64,000 nt of DNA from Phycisphaerales bacterium (lineage in GTDB: Bacteria > Planctomycetota > Phycisphaerae > Phycisphaerales > UBA1924), in NCBI GenBank assembly GCA_020849105.1, contig JADLGW010000028.1, positions 1-64,000 of the forward strand, given 5' to 3'. Under the pieces are notes generated by a model, which was given only the letters and a program-made list of their open reading frames with translations, was not told where the DNA came from and did not search any database. Position 1 is the stretch's first letter, and each line of letters opens with the position of its first letter. Shown one piece after another: positions 24,796-34,584 of the stretch. Made by a program: the position numbers and the translations under genes.

Positions 24796-25419
24796 ATGTT
24801 CACGGGGATTGTTCAGGCCAGGGGGAGGGTGGCGGCGGCGATGGCCTCGCCGTCGGGCCTGCGCCTGGCGGTGGACCCCGGCGGGTGGACGCACAAGCAC
24901 TCGCCCGGGGACTCGATCTGCGTGAGCGGGGTCTGCCTGACGCTCGCGGAGCCGCCGGTGTCCGGCGACCTGATCTTCAACGCCGTTCCCGAGACGCTGT
25001 CGAAAACGACGCTCGCGGACCTGCGGCCGGGGTCGATGGTGAACCTGGAGCCGGCGCTGCGGGTCGGCGATCCGCTCGGCGGGCATTTCGTCCAGGGGCA
25101 TGTGGACGGGGTGGCGGTGGTCGAGGACCTGTGCACCCGCGGCGATCACCGGGTGACGATCCGCCCGCCGCCGGACCTGATGCCGTATGTGACGCCACGC
25201 GGGTCGGTGACGCTCGACGGCGTGTCGCTGACGATCGCGCGGGTAGACCCGGCGGGTGGCGTGTTCGACGTGGCACTGATCCCCACGACGCTCAACCTGA
25301 CGACCCTCGGGTCGCTGGCGCCCGGCTCGCGCGTGAATCTCGAAGCCGACGTGCTCGCCCGGACGATGGTCCACTGGCTGCGGCATTACGGTGGCACCGG
25401 TCTCCAGACCGGTGGTTAG
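24796..25419 (+). CDS. ribE: Riboflavin synthase, alpha subunit type
   Basis: Converts two molecules of 6,7-dimethyl-8-ribityllumazine to riboflavin. It shows the two tandem lumazine-binding barrels: MFTGIVQARGRV and SVCLTLA-type sequence in the first, GDPLGGHFVQGHVDGVAVV at the junction, and VTLDGVSLTIARV in the second. The ATG 24796 start gives the canonical MFTGIV N-terminus. The last nine residues (GGTGLQTGG) and the stop codon lie inside a palindromic repeat (25390-25446), so the native C-terminus has been replaced or extended. No other rib genes are adjacent. Confidence 0.95.
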   Translation: MFTGIVQARGRVAAAMASPSGLRLAVDPGGWTHKHSPGDSICVSGVCLTLAEPPVSGDLIFNAVPETLSKTTLADLRPGSMVNLEPALRVGDPLGGHFVQGHVDGVAVVEDLCTRGDHRVTIRPPPDLMPYVTPRGSVTLDGVSLTIARVDPAGGVFDVALIPTTLNLTTLGSLAPGSRVNLEADVLARTMVHWLRHYGGTGLQTGG

Positions 25420-25446
25420 GTGGCACCGGTCTCCAGACCGGTGGTT
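25390..25446. repeat. Tandem palindromic repeat at the end of ribE
   Basis: Two identical 28-bp copies (25390-25417 and 25419-25446), each with the perfect palindrome ACCGGTCTCCAGACCGGT. The first copy supplies the last codons and most of the stop codon of ribE. Confidence 0.85.
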
Positions 25447-25485
25447 CGATTTGAGACTTTGCGGCTTTGGAGCCCTTGAGATTTC

Positions 25486-26013
25486 ATGTTGATCCTCGGC
25501 ATCGATCCCGGCCTGCGCGTCACGGGCTACGCCTGCCTGGACACGGGCGCCGACGAGCCGCGGCTTGTCGAGGCGGGCGTGATCCGGCTGGGGCGCGACG
25601 GCGCCCGCAACGCGGCCACCATTGCCGAGCGCCTGGTCGAACTCGACGCGGACCTGTCGGCGATCTTCGCCCGCCTGCGGCCGGCGGCGGTCGCGGTCGA
25701 GGCCGTGTTCGCCCACCCGAAGCACCCGGCCACGGCGATCACGATGGGGCACGCCCGCGGCGTCATCCTGCTGTGCGTGCGCCGGGCGGGGCCGGCGCTG
25801 ATCGAACTGCGCCCCGGGGCGGTCAAGAAGTTCCTGACCGGCAACGGGCAGGCGGGCAAGGCCCAGATGCAGGACGCCGTGCAGGCCCGCCTGCGCCTGG
25901 TCTCCCGCCCGGAACCCGCGGACGTCGCGGACGCGATCGCCATCGCCCTCTGCGCGGCGTGCCGGGGCCACCTGGCCGGGGCGGGACCTTTCCAGGTCCC
26001 GCTCGGGGCCTGA
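25486..26013 (+). CDS. ruvC: Holliday junction resolvase RuvC
   Basis: Cuts Holliday junctions during recombination, normally with RuvA and RuvB (not in this window). An RNase H-like fold of 175 residues: first catalytic Asp in ILGIDPGLRVTGYA (D7), Glu in VAVEAVFAHP (near 69), the TAITMGHARGVILL helix, basic GAVKKFLTGNGQAGKAQM, and the terminal acidic pair in EPADVADAIAIALCA. The last dozen residues (AGAGPFQVPLGA) fall in a palindromic repeat (25978-26026), where the stop codon also lies. Confidence 0.94.
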   Translation: MLILGIDPGLRVTGYACLDTGADEPRLVEAGVIRLGRDGARNAATIAERLVELDADLSAIFARLRPAAVAVEAVFAHPKHPATAITMGHARGVILLCVRRAGPALIELRPGAVKKFLTGNGQAGKAQMQDAVQARLRLVSRPEPADVADAIAIALCAACRGHLAGAGPFQVPLGA

Positions 26014-26026
26014 AAGGCCCCGCCCC
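25978..26026. repeat. Palindromic element over the ruvC stop codon
   Basis: The left arm GGGGCGGGACCTTTCCAGG and the right arm, read in reverse complement as GGGGCGGGGCCTTTCAGG, form a long imperfect hairpin. The ruvC stop TGA (26011-26013) lies in the right half. It could also act as a hairpin terminator but has no T-run. Confidence 0.65.
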
Positions 26027-26058
26027 AGATCAGCGCATCAGACCAATAGACTTCTTGG

Positions 26059-27573
<1,515 letters not shown>

Positions 27574-27628
27574 ACCGGGCGCATGGCGCCCGCCGACGCG
27601 CGTGATCGCTCCGGCCCAGACCGATTCG

Positions 27629-28032
27629 TCAGTGCCAGGGTCGACATAGGCGATCGGCGAGAACCGGAAGAACATCGCGCGATCCGCATATCCAGTAGAA
27701 CTCGTCGTTCTCGAACACCTCGGCCTTCGGGGCGGGCCCGGGACACGCCGGGCGGTAGCACACCGAGATGCAGTCGATCATCCGGGGTCCGCCGAACGTC
27801 CGGGGTTCCTGGTACAGGCACCACAACCCGGCATCGCGGCAGAACTGCCGGGCGCCGCCCCTTTGTGCCGTGCCGCTCGAAAGACGCCAGGACCCATGAA
27901 CCCCATAAAACGGCAGGCTTACCGGGCGCGCGGTCCCGGCCTCCTCCGCACGTACGACTCGATCGCATCCCGCTCGACATGAACGAGCGAGTCCCAGCTG
28001 AAGCCGAGGTCGATCGAGGCGGCGGGCACCAT
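27629..28032 (-). pseudogene. Frameshifted hypothetical gene
   Basis: ATG 28032, behind a good GGAGGTG site, opens a protein-like frame (MVPAASIDLGFSWDSLVHVE, RDAIESYVRRRPGP) that stops at 27919 after 37 codons. A different frame of the same strand then continues as LPFYGVHGSWRLSSG and a Cys-rich tail (FCRDAGLWCLYQEP, MIDCISVCYRPACPGP, DEFYWICGS), stopping at 27629. The parts look like one protein of about 134 residues broken by a frameshift between about 27920 and 27950. The family is not recognised. It occupies most of the 520-bp gap between the regulator and the phosphatase gene. Confidence 0.45.
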
Positions 28033-28096
28033 CGGCCGGCACCTCCGCAACCACCCCGCGGCTGCGCGGGTACACTCGCAAGGAGTCTCCCCTTCC

Positions 28097-29038
28097 ATGC
28101 ATACACGCGCCGCCCCTGTCGTTCTCTTGATTGCCCTCGCCGCGGCCTCCTGCTCCACACCCGCCACGCCGCACGCCGCGACACGCGCCTGGCCCGCTGT
28201 TTCCGACCCCGCCGCGGCCAGCCTGCCCGGCCTGGTCAACGTCGTCGCCTACCACGACAACTTCTGGTCCGGCTCAGCACCCGAGGGTGCGCAGGGGTTC
28301 CGGACGCTGAAGCGGATGGGCGTCCGCACGGTGATCAGCGTCGACGGCATGGAACCAGAGGTTGCCCTGGCCCACGAGCAGGGCCTGCGGTACATCCACC
28401 TGCCCATCGGCTACAACGGCATGACCGATGCTCGCCGCGCCGAACTGGCGCGCGCCGCCCGCGACGCCATGAAGGATGGCCCGGTCTACATCCACTGCCA
28501 CCACGGCAAGCACCGCAGCGCCGGCGCCGCGGCCGCGATCGCCGTCAGCCTCGGATGGGACCGGCCCGGCGACGCCGTGGAACGGATGAAGGTCTCCGGC
28601 ACCTCCCCCAACTACAAGGGCCTGTACGCGTGCGCGGCCACGGCAACGGTGCTCTCGGCCGCGCAACTGGACGCCGTGCCCGGCGCCTTCCCGGAGGTCT
28701 CGCCCCCGCCGGGCTTCGTGAAGGGCATGGTGGAGATCGACCAGCACCACGACAACCTGAAGGAGATCGAGGCCGCGGGCTGGACGACGCCGTCCGGCCA
28801 CCCGGACCTGGTGCCGGTCGCGGAGGCCGGACGCCTGGCCGACCTGCTGCGCTACGCGGCGGGGTCGCCGGCGGCGGCCGCGAAACCCGCCGATTTCGCG
28901 GCTCACCTGCTCGCCAGCGCGGAACTGGCCCAGGCCATTGAGGACGGCCTGCCCGCGCGTGACGCGGCCGCGCTCTCCGCGAAGTTCAGGCTGCTCGGCG
29001 CCTCGTGCACGGACTGCCACACGAAGTACCGCGATTGA
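28097..29038 (+). CDS. Lipoprotein-type cysteine phosphatase fused to a cytochrome c'-like domain
   Basis: A 313-residue envelope protein. The signal ends in AAASC (Cys19), a likely lipidation site. Residues about 45-190 resemble a dual-specificity/DUF442-like phosphatase: FRTLKRMGVRTVISVDG and the P-loop HCHHGKHRS, a Cys-x5-Arg site near residue 133. Residues about 210-313 are helical (MVEIDQHHDNLKEIE...) and end in CTDCHTKYRD, where CxxCH at residues 304-308 is a covalent heme site in the C-terminal position typical of cytochrome c'/c556. Both domains would be outside the cytoplasm. I know of no characterised protein with this pairing. Confidence 0.85.
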   Translation: MHTRAAPVVLLIALAAASCSTPATPHAATRAWPAVSDPAAASLPGLVNVVAYHDNFWSGSAPEGAQGFRTLKRMGVRTVISVDGMEPEVALAHEQGLRYIHLPIGYNGMTDARRAELARAARDAMKDGPVYIHCHHGKHRSAGAAAAIAVSLGWDRPGDAVERMKVSGTSPNYKGLYACAATATVLSAAQLDAVPGAFPEVSPPPGFVKGMVEIDQHHDNLKEIEAAGWTTPSGHPDLVPVAEAGRLADLLRYAAGSPAAAAKPADFAAHLLASAELAQAIEDGLPARDAAALSAKFRLLGASCTDCHTKYRD

Positions 29039-29041
29039 GGG

Positions 29042-29929
29042 TCACGGACACCCGAGCGCAAACTTGGTCGTGAAGCACCCGAAGTCGGCGAGATTGAGGA
29101 CCGTGTCGGCGTTGCAGTCGGCGTACGGATCGCCGAGCGCAAACTTCGTTGTGAAGCACCCGAAGTCGGCAAGGTTGAGCGCGCCGTCGCCGTTGCAGTC
29201 CGGGTAGCACGGGGCAGGCATCCACGCCAGCCCCTGGATCGCGCCCGAAGTCCCGGTGATCGCGCCCAGGCTGGTGACCACCCCCGTGACCGTGCTGATC
29301 GTGACCAGCCGGTTCGGGTTGACCGTGGTGGCGTAGAGCAGGCCGGTGGAGGAGTCGATGTCCAGCCCGCGCCAGATGCCGGGGAACGGCATCACCGCCA
29401 GTTGGCTGGTCTGGCCGCTGGGGGCGTGGATCTTGTAGACCGCCTCCGTCGCGCCGTCGCTGAGGCCGAAGAGCGTCTGGCTCGTGGTGTTGTACCCCAG
29501 GCCCTCGATATCCGTCGCCCCGGAAATGGTGGACAGCAGCGCGGACCCACCTGTCGTCAGGTTGTATTCGTGCAACTCGTTGGCGTTGTTGTCGGACACG
29601 AGCAGCCGCGGCCCCACGGGGTCGAAGGCAAGGCCGTTGGCGTTATTGGTGAACAGCCCCGAGGCGATGAGGGACGTCGCCCCCGTCGCCGGGTTGATCC
29701 GGTACAGCCCGCCGTCGCCGGGGTTGAGGGCGTAGAGCGTGTTGGTCGCGGGGTCCGCGGTCAGGCCGTTCAGCGGCCCCGTGCCGACCGGTCCGACCAC
29801 CGTCGCGACGAGGGTCGCGGGGTCGATCTTTACGAGTTGGTTCGTCCCGATGTTGACGCCGTACAGGGTGCCCTGCGCGGCAGCGACGGACGCCGCGGTG
29901 AGCAGCACACCGATCATGGCCCTGGTCAT
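29042..29929 (-). CDS. Secreted propeller-like protein with GC-type dockerin tail
   Basis: 295 residues: a signal peptide (about 1-20, MTRAMIGVLLTAASVAAA), a beta-propeller of repeated units (LYGVNIGTNQLVKIDPAT, LYALNPGDGGLYRINPATG, LLYATTVNPNRLVTIST), then two dockerin-like loops (CYPDCNGDGALNLADFGCF and YADCNADTVLNLADFGCF) ending TKFALGCP. It has the same plan as the left-edge gene. ATG 29929 is preceded by GGAGGACCACC. Its stop lies 3 nt from the stop of the convergent phosphatase gene, with no terminator between them. Confidence 0.88.
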   Translation of the reverse strand: MTRAMIGVLLTAASVAAAQGTLYGVNIGTNQLVKIDPATLVATVVGPVGTGPLNGLTADPATNTLYALNPGDGGLYRINPATGATSLIASGLFTNNANGLAFDPVGPRLLVSDNNANELHEYNLTTGGSALLSTISGATDIEGLGYNTTSQTLFGLSDGATEAVYKIHAPSGQTSQLAVMPFPGIWRGLDIDSSTGLLYATTVNPNRLVTISTVTGVVTSLGAITGTSGAIQGLAWMPAPCYPDCNGDGALNLADFGCFTTKFALGDPYADCNADTVLNLADFGCFTTKFALGCP

Positions 29930-29966
29930 GGTGGTCCTCCGGCCGCAGGATACCACGGCGCACACG

Positions 29967-29986
29967 GGGTACCCCGCTCCGCGGCG
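29967..29986. repeat. GGGTACCCCGCTCCGCGGCG repeat
   Basis: A member of the short palindrome family also found at 20439-20463 and, inverted, at 47541-47563. It lies in the intergenic space between the type II secretion operon and the dockerin gene. Confidence 0.55.
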
Positions 29987-30026
29987 CGGCACGCCCGGGG
30001 AGAACTCCTGAACCCCCCTCGGGCGC

Positions 30027-31400
30027 TCACGATTCGGGCGGCGCGACGGCCATCGCCACGATCCGCAGACGCAACGGGTCGCGCGGCACGGGCCCGATCA
30101 GGATGTAGGGCCGCTCCGGGTTGGTGGTCGCCCGCGGCACATACGGGTCGCCCAGCACCGGGGCCGCTCCGGGGGCCGACGCTGTGCCGGCAGCATCCCG
30201 GAGCGCCCTGTCGGCGACGAAGACCAGGCCGTCCGGGGTGGCCGCGAAATACCCGGGCGGATCACCGGCCGACAGGGCCGCCGCGACCGTGTTCGGAGGA
30301 AACAGGTCGAACCCGGCCCGGGCCGGGTCGAAGCGCCCGAGGCGCTGCGCCCGCGGCACGAGCAGCAGCAGGTCGCGGGCCGGCGCACCGGGATCTGTCG
30401 ACCGGACCGGCAGGGCCGGCGCGGCGCCGGCGGCGACCTGGTACGCCATCTCGGCACCGGACGGCCCGGTCAGCCGCGCGCGGGCCACGACGGCGCCCAG
30501 GCTCGTGCGCCCCGCCGCCGCGGGGTCGGGCGTCAGGGCGATCGCGGCAACGTCCAGCCCGGCGGGCGACTCGATGAGCGTGAACACCGTGGTCGTGTCA
30601 CCGGTGGTCATCGGGAAGGTGTACGACTCTCCCGCGTCCGAGCGCACGTCCTCCGAACCGTCCCGCCGGCGCAGGACCAGTTGCCGGGGCGCGTCGTAGC
30701 CGTCGCCGCGGGTGTAGAGAAGTTCACCGCCGGGGGTGAGCACGGCGTGCGCGTTCACGGCGTCGCCCCGGGCCAGCCATGTGATCCCGCCGCTGAGCCA
30801 GTCCGCCAGGCCGATCCACCGCGCGCCATCGGGGCGCGGCCACTCGACCAGGAAGCCCTCGTCGCCGCATCCGCGTCCGAGGACGGCGCCGGTGGGCAGG
30901 GGTGTGCCGAAGACCACCGGGACCGGCGCCGCCCCCGCCAGGGAGTACACGATGACTGTGGTCCTGAGCGGCACCGCAGCCCCGCGGGCCGCCAGGAGGG
31001 TCTCCCACGTCGGCGCTTCGCCGCCCTCAACGGCGATGAACCGGCCGTCGGGCGACACCAGCGGGAGCACCTGCCCGTCATACCCGACCTGACCCAGCGG
31101 CCGCACCTGGACCCGCACACGCGCCGTGCTGCTGGTGGCGCCGAGCGCGGGCTGGGCGACGGGGCCGTCGGGCATGGCAACGGGGGCTCCGGTGCGCGCG
31201 GATGGGTCCTGTCCGTGCACGCGGATGCCCCGCGATGGGGACTCGTCCACGGTGACGCAGGCGGCGAGCGCAAGGCAGAACAGCGGGAGAACTCGGGCGG
31301 CGGCGCCGCGGGCTCGCGTCCGTGGGAGGCGCTGCGCCGGAGCGGCGGGAACGGGCGCCGGGCGACACGGCCGTCCGGAGCCGCGGCACCCGGGCCGCAT
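30027..31400 (-). CDS. Putative lipoprotein at the end of the type II secretion operon
   Basis: 457 residues. A long basic N-terminus leads to a hydrophobic signal with lipobox LALAACV, so it is probably lipidated. The remainder is beta-rich with propeller-like strands (LVSPDGRFIAVEGGE, HAVLTPGGELLYTRGDGYD, YFAATPDGLVFVADR). The family is not recognised. Its ATG overlaps the gspD stop by 1 nt, so it is coupled to the secretin. By position it could be a secretin-assembly or pilotin-like factor, but pilotins are much smaller; this is speculative. Confidence 0.75.
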   Translation of the reverse strand: MRPGCRGSGRPCRPAPVPAAPAQRLPRTRARGAAARVLPLFCLALAACVTVDESPSRGIRVHGQDPSARTGAPVAMPDGPVAQPALGATSSTARVRVQVRPLGQVGYDGQVLPLVSPDGRFIAVEGGEAPTWETLLAARGAAVPLRTTVIVYSLAGAAPVPVVFGTPLPTGAVLGRGCGDEGFLVEWPRPDGARWIGLADWLSGGITWLARGDAVNAHAVLTPGGELLYTRGDGYDAPRQLVLRRRDGSEDVRSDAGESYTFPMTTGDTTTVFTLIESPAGLDVAAIALTPDPAAAGRTSLGAVVARARLTGPSGAEMAYQVAAGAAPALPVRSTDPGAPARDLLLLVPRAQRLGRFDPARAGFDLFPPNTVAAALSAGDPPGYFAATPDGLVFVADRALRDAAGTASAPGAAPVLGDPYVPRATTNPERPYILIGPVPRDPLRLRIVAMAVAPPES

Positions 31401-33943
31401 TACTTGTTCTCCCGCAGATCGGGGGCCTCGCCGCGGTTCTTCTCGTCCCAGTGGAAGCGCTGGCGGAGCGTGTCGAGCGGGCCCCGGAGGGGCTGGGTCA
31501 CGGCGTCCACGTCGTCCACGTTGTCCACGACGACGGGGGTGATGAACAGGATGAGTTCGGTCTCCTTGATGGTCTTGTCGCGGGAGCGGAAGATGGCCCC
31601 GAGCAGCGGGATATCGCCCAGGATCGGCACCTTGCGCAGGACGTTCGAGTCCTCGCTGCGGAGGATGCCGCTGATGACGATGGTCTGGCCGTTCTTGACG
31701 ATGACCTGGGTGGTGGTCTCGCGCCGGTCCACGATGAAGCCGCCGAAGAGGGTCTGGCCCGGGACGATGGAGGAGAGTTCGAGGTTGACACGGAGGTCGA
31801 CCTTGCGGTCGGGCGTGATGCGCGGGCGGGCGCGGAGCTGGATGCCCACCGCGCGGTAGTCGAAGGACTGGACCAGGTTGCCCTGGTTGTTCGTCTGCGT
31901 GTCGGTGACGAAGGGGATGTCCTGGCCGTCGAAGAACTCCGCCTCCTGGTTGTCGCTGGTGAAGATCTTGGGCTCGCTGAGGATGTTGACGGCGGTCTTC
32001 TGGGCCAGGGCCTGGAGCAGCACGTTGAGGTTCGCGTTGACGTTCAGGACGGAGGTGTCGAAGAGGTTGTTGCCGAAGACCTGGTTCTCCGTGCCGCGCG
32101 TCCCCGCGCCGATGCTGATGGAGTTGTCGGGGCCGGCGGCGGGGCTGATCGCCGTGCTCGACCACCGCAGGCCGAGGCTGGTCGCGTCGTCGCGGGCAAC
32201 CTCCGCCACGATGGCGGAGATGAGGACCTGCCGCCCCGGCTGGTCGAGTTGCCCGATGAGTTCGATGATGGAGTTCTTGTATTCCGGCGGCGACAGCACC
32301 ATCACGGCGTTCTGACGCCACACCGGGACGAGGCGCACCTTCGCCACAAGGTTCGAGGCGCCGCGCGAATCCGTCGGCGGGCGCGCCCGCTGCCACCAGA
32401 AGGTCATGGTGGTGCTGCTCGTGGTGTCCTGGGTCGTATTGCCCGTGCTGTCGGTGGTGGTCTGCTGCGTGGCGAACGGGCTGGCGTTGGCCTCGCTGTC
32501 GGACAGGCCCGACTCGGCCCGGGGGATCTGGGCCAGCGTGCCCTCCTGGGAGAGCAGCGTGTTGAGTTGCTCGGCCAGTTCCTCGGCCGACGCGTGCTTC
32601 AGTTCAACGATGGCGGGCAGGCCCACGGTCTGCGGCTTGTCGAGTTCCTTGATGATCTCGTCGATGACGGCGATGTTGTCGGGTGATTTCGCCACGACCA
32701 GCAGACGGCCGGACTCCGGCATGGCCTGGAACGAGAACTGCCCGGCGAGGCGGCCGACGCCCTGGCTCGCCCCTCCCGACGCGGTGCCGCGGTTCGCGTT
32801 GTTGCCGCCGCCCCCCCCGCCCCCTCCCCCCCCTCCGCCGCCGCCGGTGACGCCCTCGGGCTGGCCGAAGGTCTGCTGGAGCAGGTCGCGCATCTTGATA
32901 GGGTCGGTGTTCTGGAGGTCGTAGATCTTGGGGACGACGGCCTCCGGCTCCAGGGGCAGGTCCCAGTTCTTCTCGATCAGGTCGCGGACCTCCGACAAGA
33001 TCATCGGCTCCGCGACAACCGTGACGGCGTTCTGCTGGGTGTTGGCGGTGACGCGGAGGTTCTCGGAGGCGGCCGCGCCGCCCGGACCGGACTCGCCCTG
33101 GTTGCGCTGGTTCTGGTTGTTCTGCCCGCCCCCCGGGCCGCCGAAGAACTGGAAGTTGCGCCCACCGCCGCCGCCCTGGTTGTTCCGGCCGCGACCGGCG
33201 GCCTGCCCGGATTCGGCGGAGAAGAGTTCCTCGATATTGGCCTTGATCTGCGCGGCGTCGGCGTAGCGGAGGCGGAACGTCTCGCTGACGAGCGCGGCCG
33301 AGGAGGGGCGGTCGAGCGACGTGATCAGGCGTTCCATGCGCTGCAGGAGGGCGATGTTGCCCATGACGGCGACCTGGTTGGACTCCGCATCCACCGAGAG
33401 TTTGGCGTACTTGGGGATGGCGTCCTTCAGCAGTTCGCCCATCTTCTCGGCGGTCGAGTTGCTCAGGGGATAGACCTTCTCCGCCATCAGGCCCAGGTCG
33501 CCGCGTCCCAGCACGGATTCCTTCGGGCCGATCACGGGCACGTCCTGCCGGTCTACCTCGGTGATGTCCCGCAGCGTGATGACGCCGCCGGACTCGACCA
33601 CGGCGACACCGGCCTGGTGCAGCGCCAGGAAGACCAGGTCCAGGGCCTGCTCCTGGGGAATGGCCTGGTCGTTCATCACGGTGATGGGCCGGGTGAGGAC
33701 GTCAGGCTGCGGCATCACGACCATGCCGGTGGCCTTCACGATGAACGGGATGAGTTTGTCGACCGTGACCTTGTCGAAGGCGAGGACCGTGGGCTCGTCG
33801 TTCTTGAGCGAGCGGCGGCCCGGGAGCGGGGGGCGTTCCGCCGCCGGGGCATCGGCGCGGGGCGGCGGTGCGCCGTTCTGCGCCAGCGAGGTTCCTGCGG
33901 CGAGCACGAGGACCGCGGCGGGGGTGTAGCGGAGGAAGCGCAT
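31400..33943 (-). CDS. gspD: Type II secretion secretin
   Basis: Forms the outer-membrane pore of the type II secretion system. The 847 residues comprise a signal peptide (about 1-21), N0 and several N1-N3 repeats (LSVDAESNQVAVMGNIALLQ, LRVTANTQQNAVTVVAEP, FQAMPESGRLLVVAKSPDN) and the C-terminal secretin domain from about 560 (VLISAIVAEVARDDATSLGL, QDIPFVTD, VGIQLRARPRITPD, VPILGDIPLLGAIFR). A run of 14 glycines near residue 370, encoded by long C-rich tracts on the plus strand, and Gly/Asn-rich linkers sit between N domains. It lies between the gspC-like gene and the lipoprotein. Confidence 0.95.
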   Translation of the reverse strand: MRFLRYTPAAVLVLAAGTSLAQNGAPPPRADAPAAERPPLPGRRSLKNDEPTVLAFDKVTVDKLIPFIVKATGMVVMPQPDVLTRPITVMNDQAIPQEQALDLVFLALHQAGVAVVESGGVITLRDITEVDRQDVPVIGPKESVLGRGDLGLMAEKVYPLSNSTAEKMGELLKDAIPKYAKLSVDAESNQVAVMGNIALLQRMERLITSLDRPSSAALVSETFRLRYADAAQIKANIEELFSAESGQAAGRGRNNQGGGGGRNFQFFGGPGGGQNNQNQRNQGESGPGGAAASENLRVTANTQQNAVTVVAEPMILSEVRDLIEKNWDLPLEPEAVVPKIYDLQNTDPIKMRDLLQQTFGQPEGVTGGGGGGGGGGGGGGNNANRGTASGGASQGVGRLAGQFSFQAMPESGRLLVVAKSPDNIAVIDEIIKELDKPQTVGLPAIVELKHASAEELAEQLNTLLSQEGTLAQIPRAESGLSDSEANASPFATQQTTTDSTGNTTQDTTSSTTMTFWWQRARPPTDSRGASNLVAKVRLVPVWRQNAVMVLSPPEYKNSIIELIGQLDQPGRQVLISAIVAEVARDDATSLGLRWSSTAISPAAGPDNSISIGAGTRGTENQVFGNNLFDTSVLNVNANLNVLLQALAQKTAVNILSEPKIFTSDNQEAEFFDGQDIPFVTDTQTNNQGNLVQSFDYRAVGIQLRARPRITPDRKVDLRVNLELSSIVPGQTLFGGFIVDRRETTTQVIVKNGQTIVISGILRSEDSNVLRKVPILGDIPLLGAIFRSRDKTIKETELILFITPVVVDNVDDVDAVTQPLRGPLDTLRQRFHWDEKNRGEAPDLRENK

Positions 33944-33945
33944 GT

Positions 33946-34584
33946 CTACTCCTGGTCGGATTCGCCGGATGGCAGCGGCCCGTCGTACGCGATCGGGGGG
34001 GAGTCGCTCGCGGCGGTTGAGGGTGATCGAGAGGCGGGCGGCTGGGCAGGCTGCTCCTTGTTCACCACGGTGTCCGGCGCCAGGAGCGGCACGTCGAACT
34101 CAACACCCTTCCACAGGACCCTCGCGGACCACGGCGGGTTCAGGCCCAGCAGCGTGACGCCGCGGACCTCCGGACCGCCGATGGTGAGCACCGAGATGAT
34201 CTTGTCGCTGGCGCCCCCATCGCCCTTGTCCTTTCCGAACCACGCCGTGCCATTGACCATCGCGACCAGGACCGGGCCGGTGTAGGTGCTCGGCTTCGGG
34301 ACCGGGCGGGGCCCCTCGTCCTTTGGCGGGGGCGGGGGCGGAGGCGGCGGGGCGGCGGGGACGAAGAACAGAGAACGCCCGTCCACCTGGGCGAGTTGCG
34401 CCATGATCCTGTCGGACACCCCCGCGCCGGGCCCGGCGAGCGGGGCCGGCGGCTGCGGCCCGCGTGTCAGCAGCGCGACGGCGAGCGAGGGAACGGTCAC
34501 AACGATGATCAGGAGGGCCAGCGCGCACGCGACCAGCGCGGCCTGCACGGCGGGCCCCAGCCGAGCCCATGCGGAACGGGTCAA
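33946..34584 (-). CDS. GspC-like inner-membrane type II secretion component
   Basis: 212 residues: one N-terminal membrane helix (AALVACALALLIIVVTVPSL), a Pro-rich linker with nine consecutive prolines, and a periplasmic beta domain (VLVAMVNGTAWFGKD, ISVLTIGGPEVRGVTLLGL, WKGVEFDVPLL) resembling the homology region of GspC/PilP, which contacts the secretin N0 domain. There is no PDZ domain. The position right before gspD supports this role. It overlaps gspM by 4 nt. Sequence similarity is weak, so the name rests on topology and context. Confidence 0.7.
   Translation of the reverse strand: MTRSAWARLGPAVQAALVACALALLIIVVTVPSLAVALLTRGPQPPAPLAGPGAGVSDRIMAQLAQVDGRSLFFVPAAPPPPPPPPPKDEGPRPVPKPSTYTGPVLVAMVNGTAWFGKDKGDGGASDKIISVLTIGGPEVRGVTLLGLNPPWSARVLWKGVEFDVPLLAPDTVVNKEQPAQPPASRSPSTAASDSPPIAYDGPLPSGESDQE

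Noticed and set aside
31400-32396. Extension of the lipoprotein gene upstream through gspD
   Set aside because: The extension is a shadow of gspD in another frame; the lipobox signal begins at the ATG that overlaps the gspD stop.
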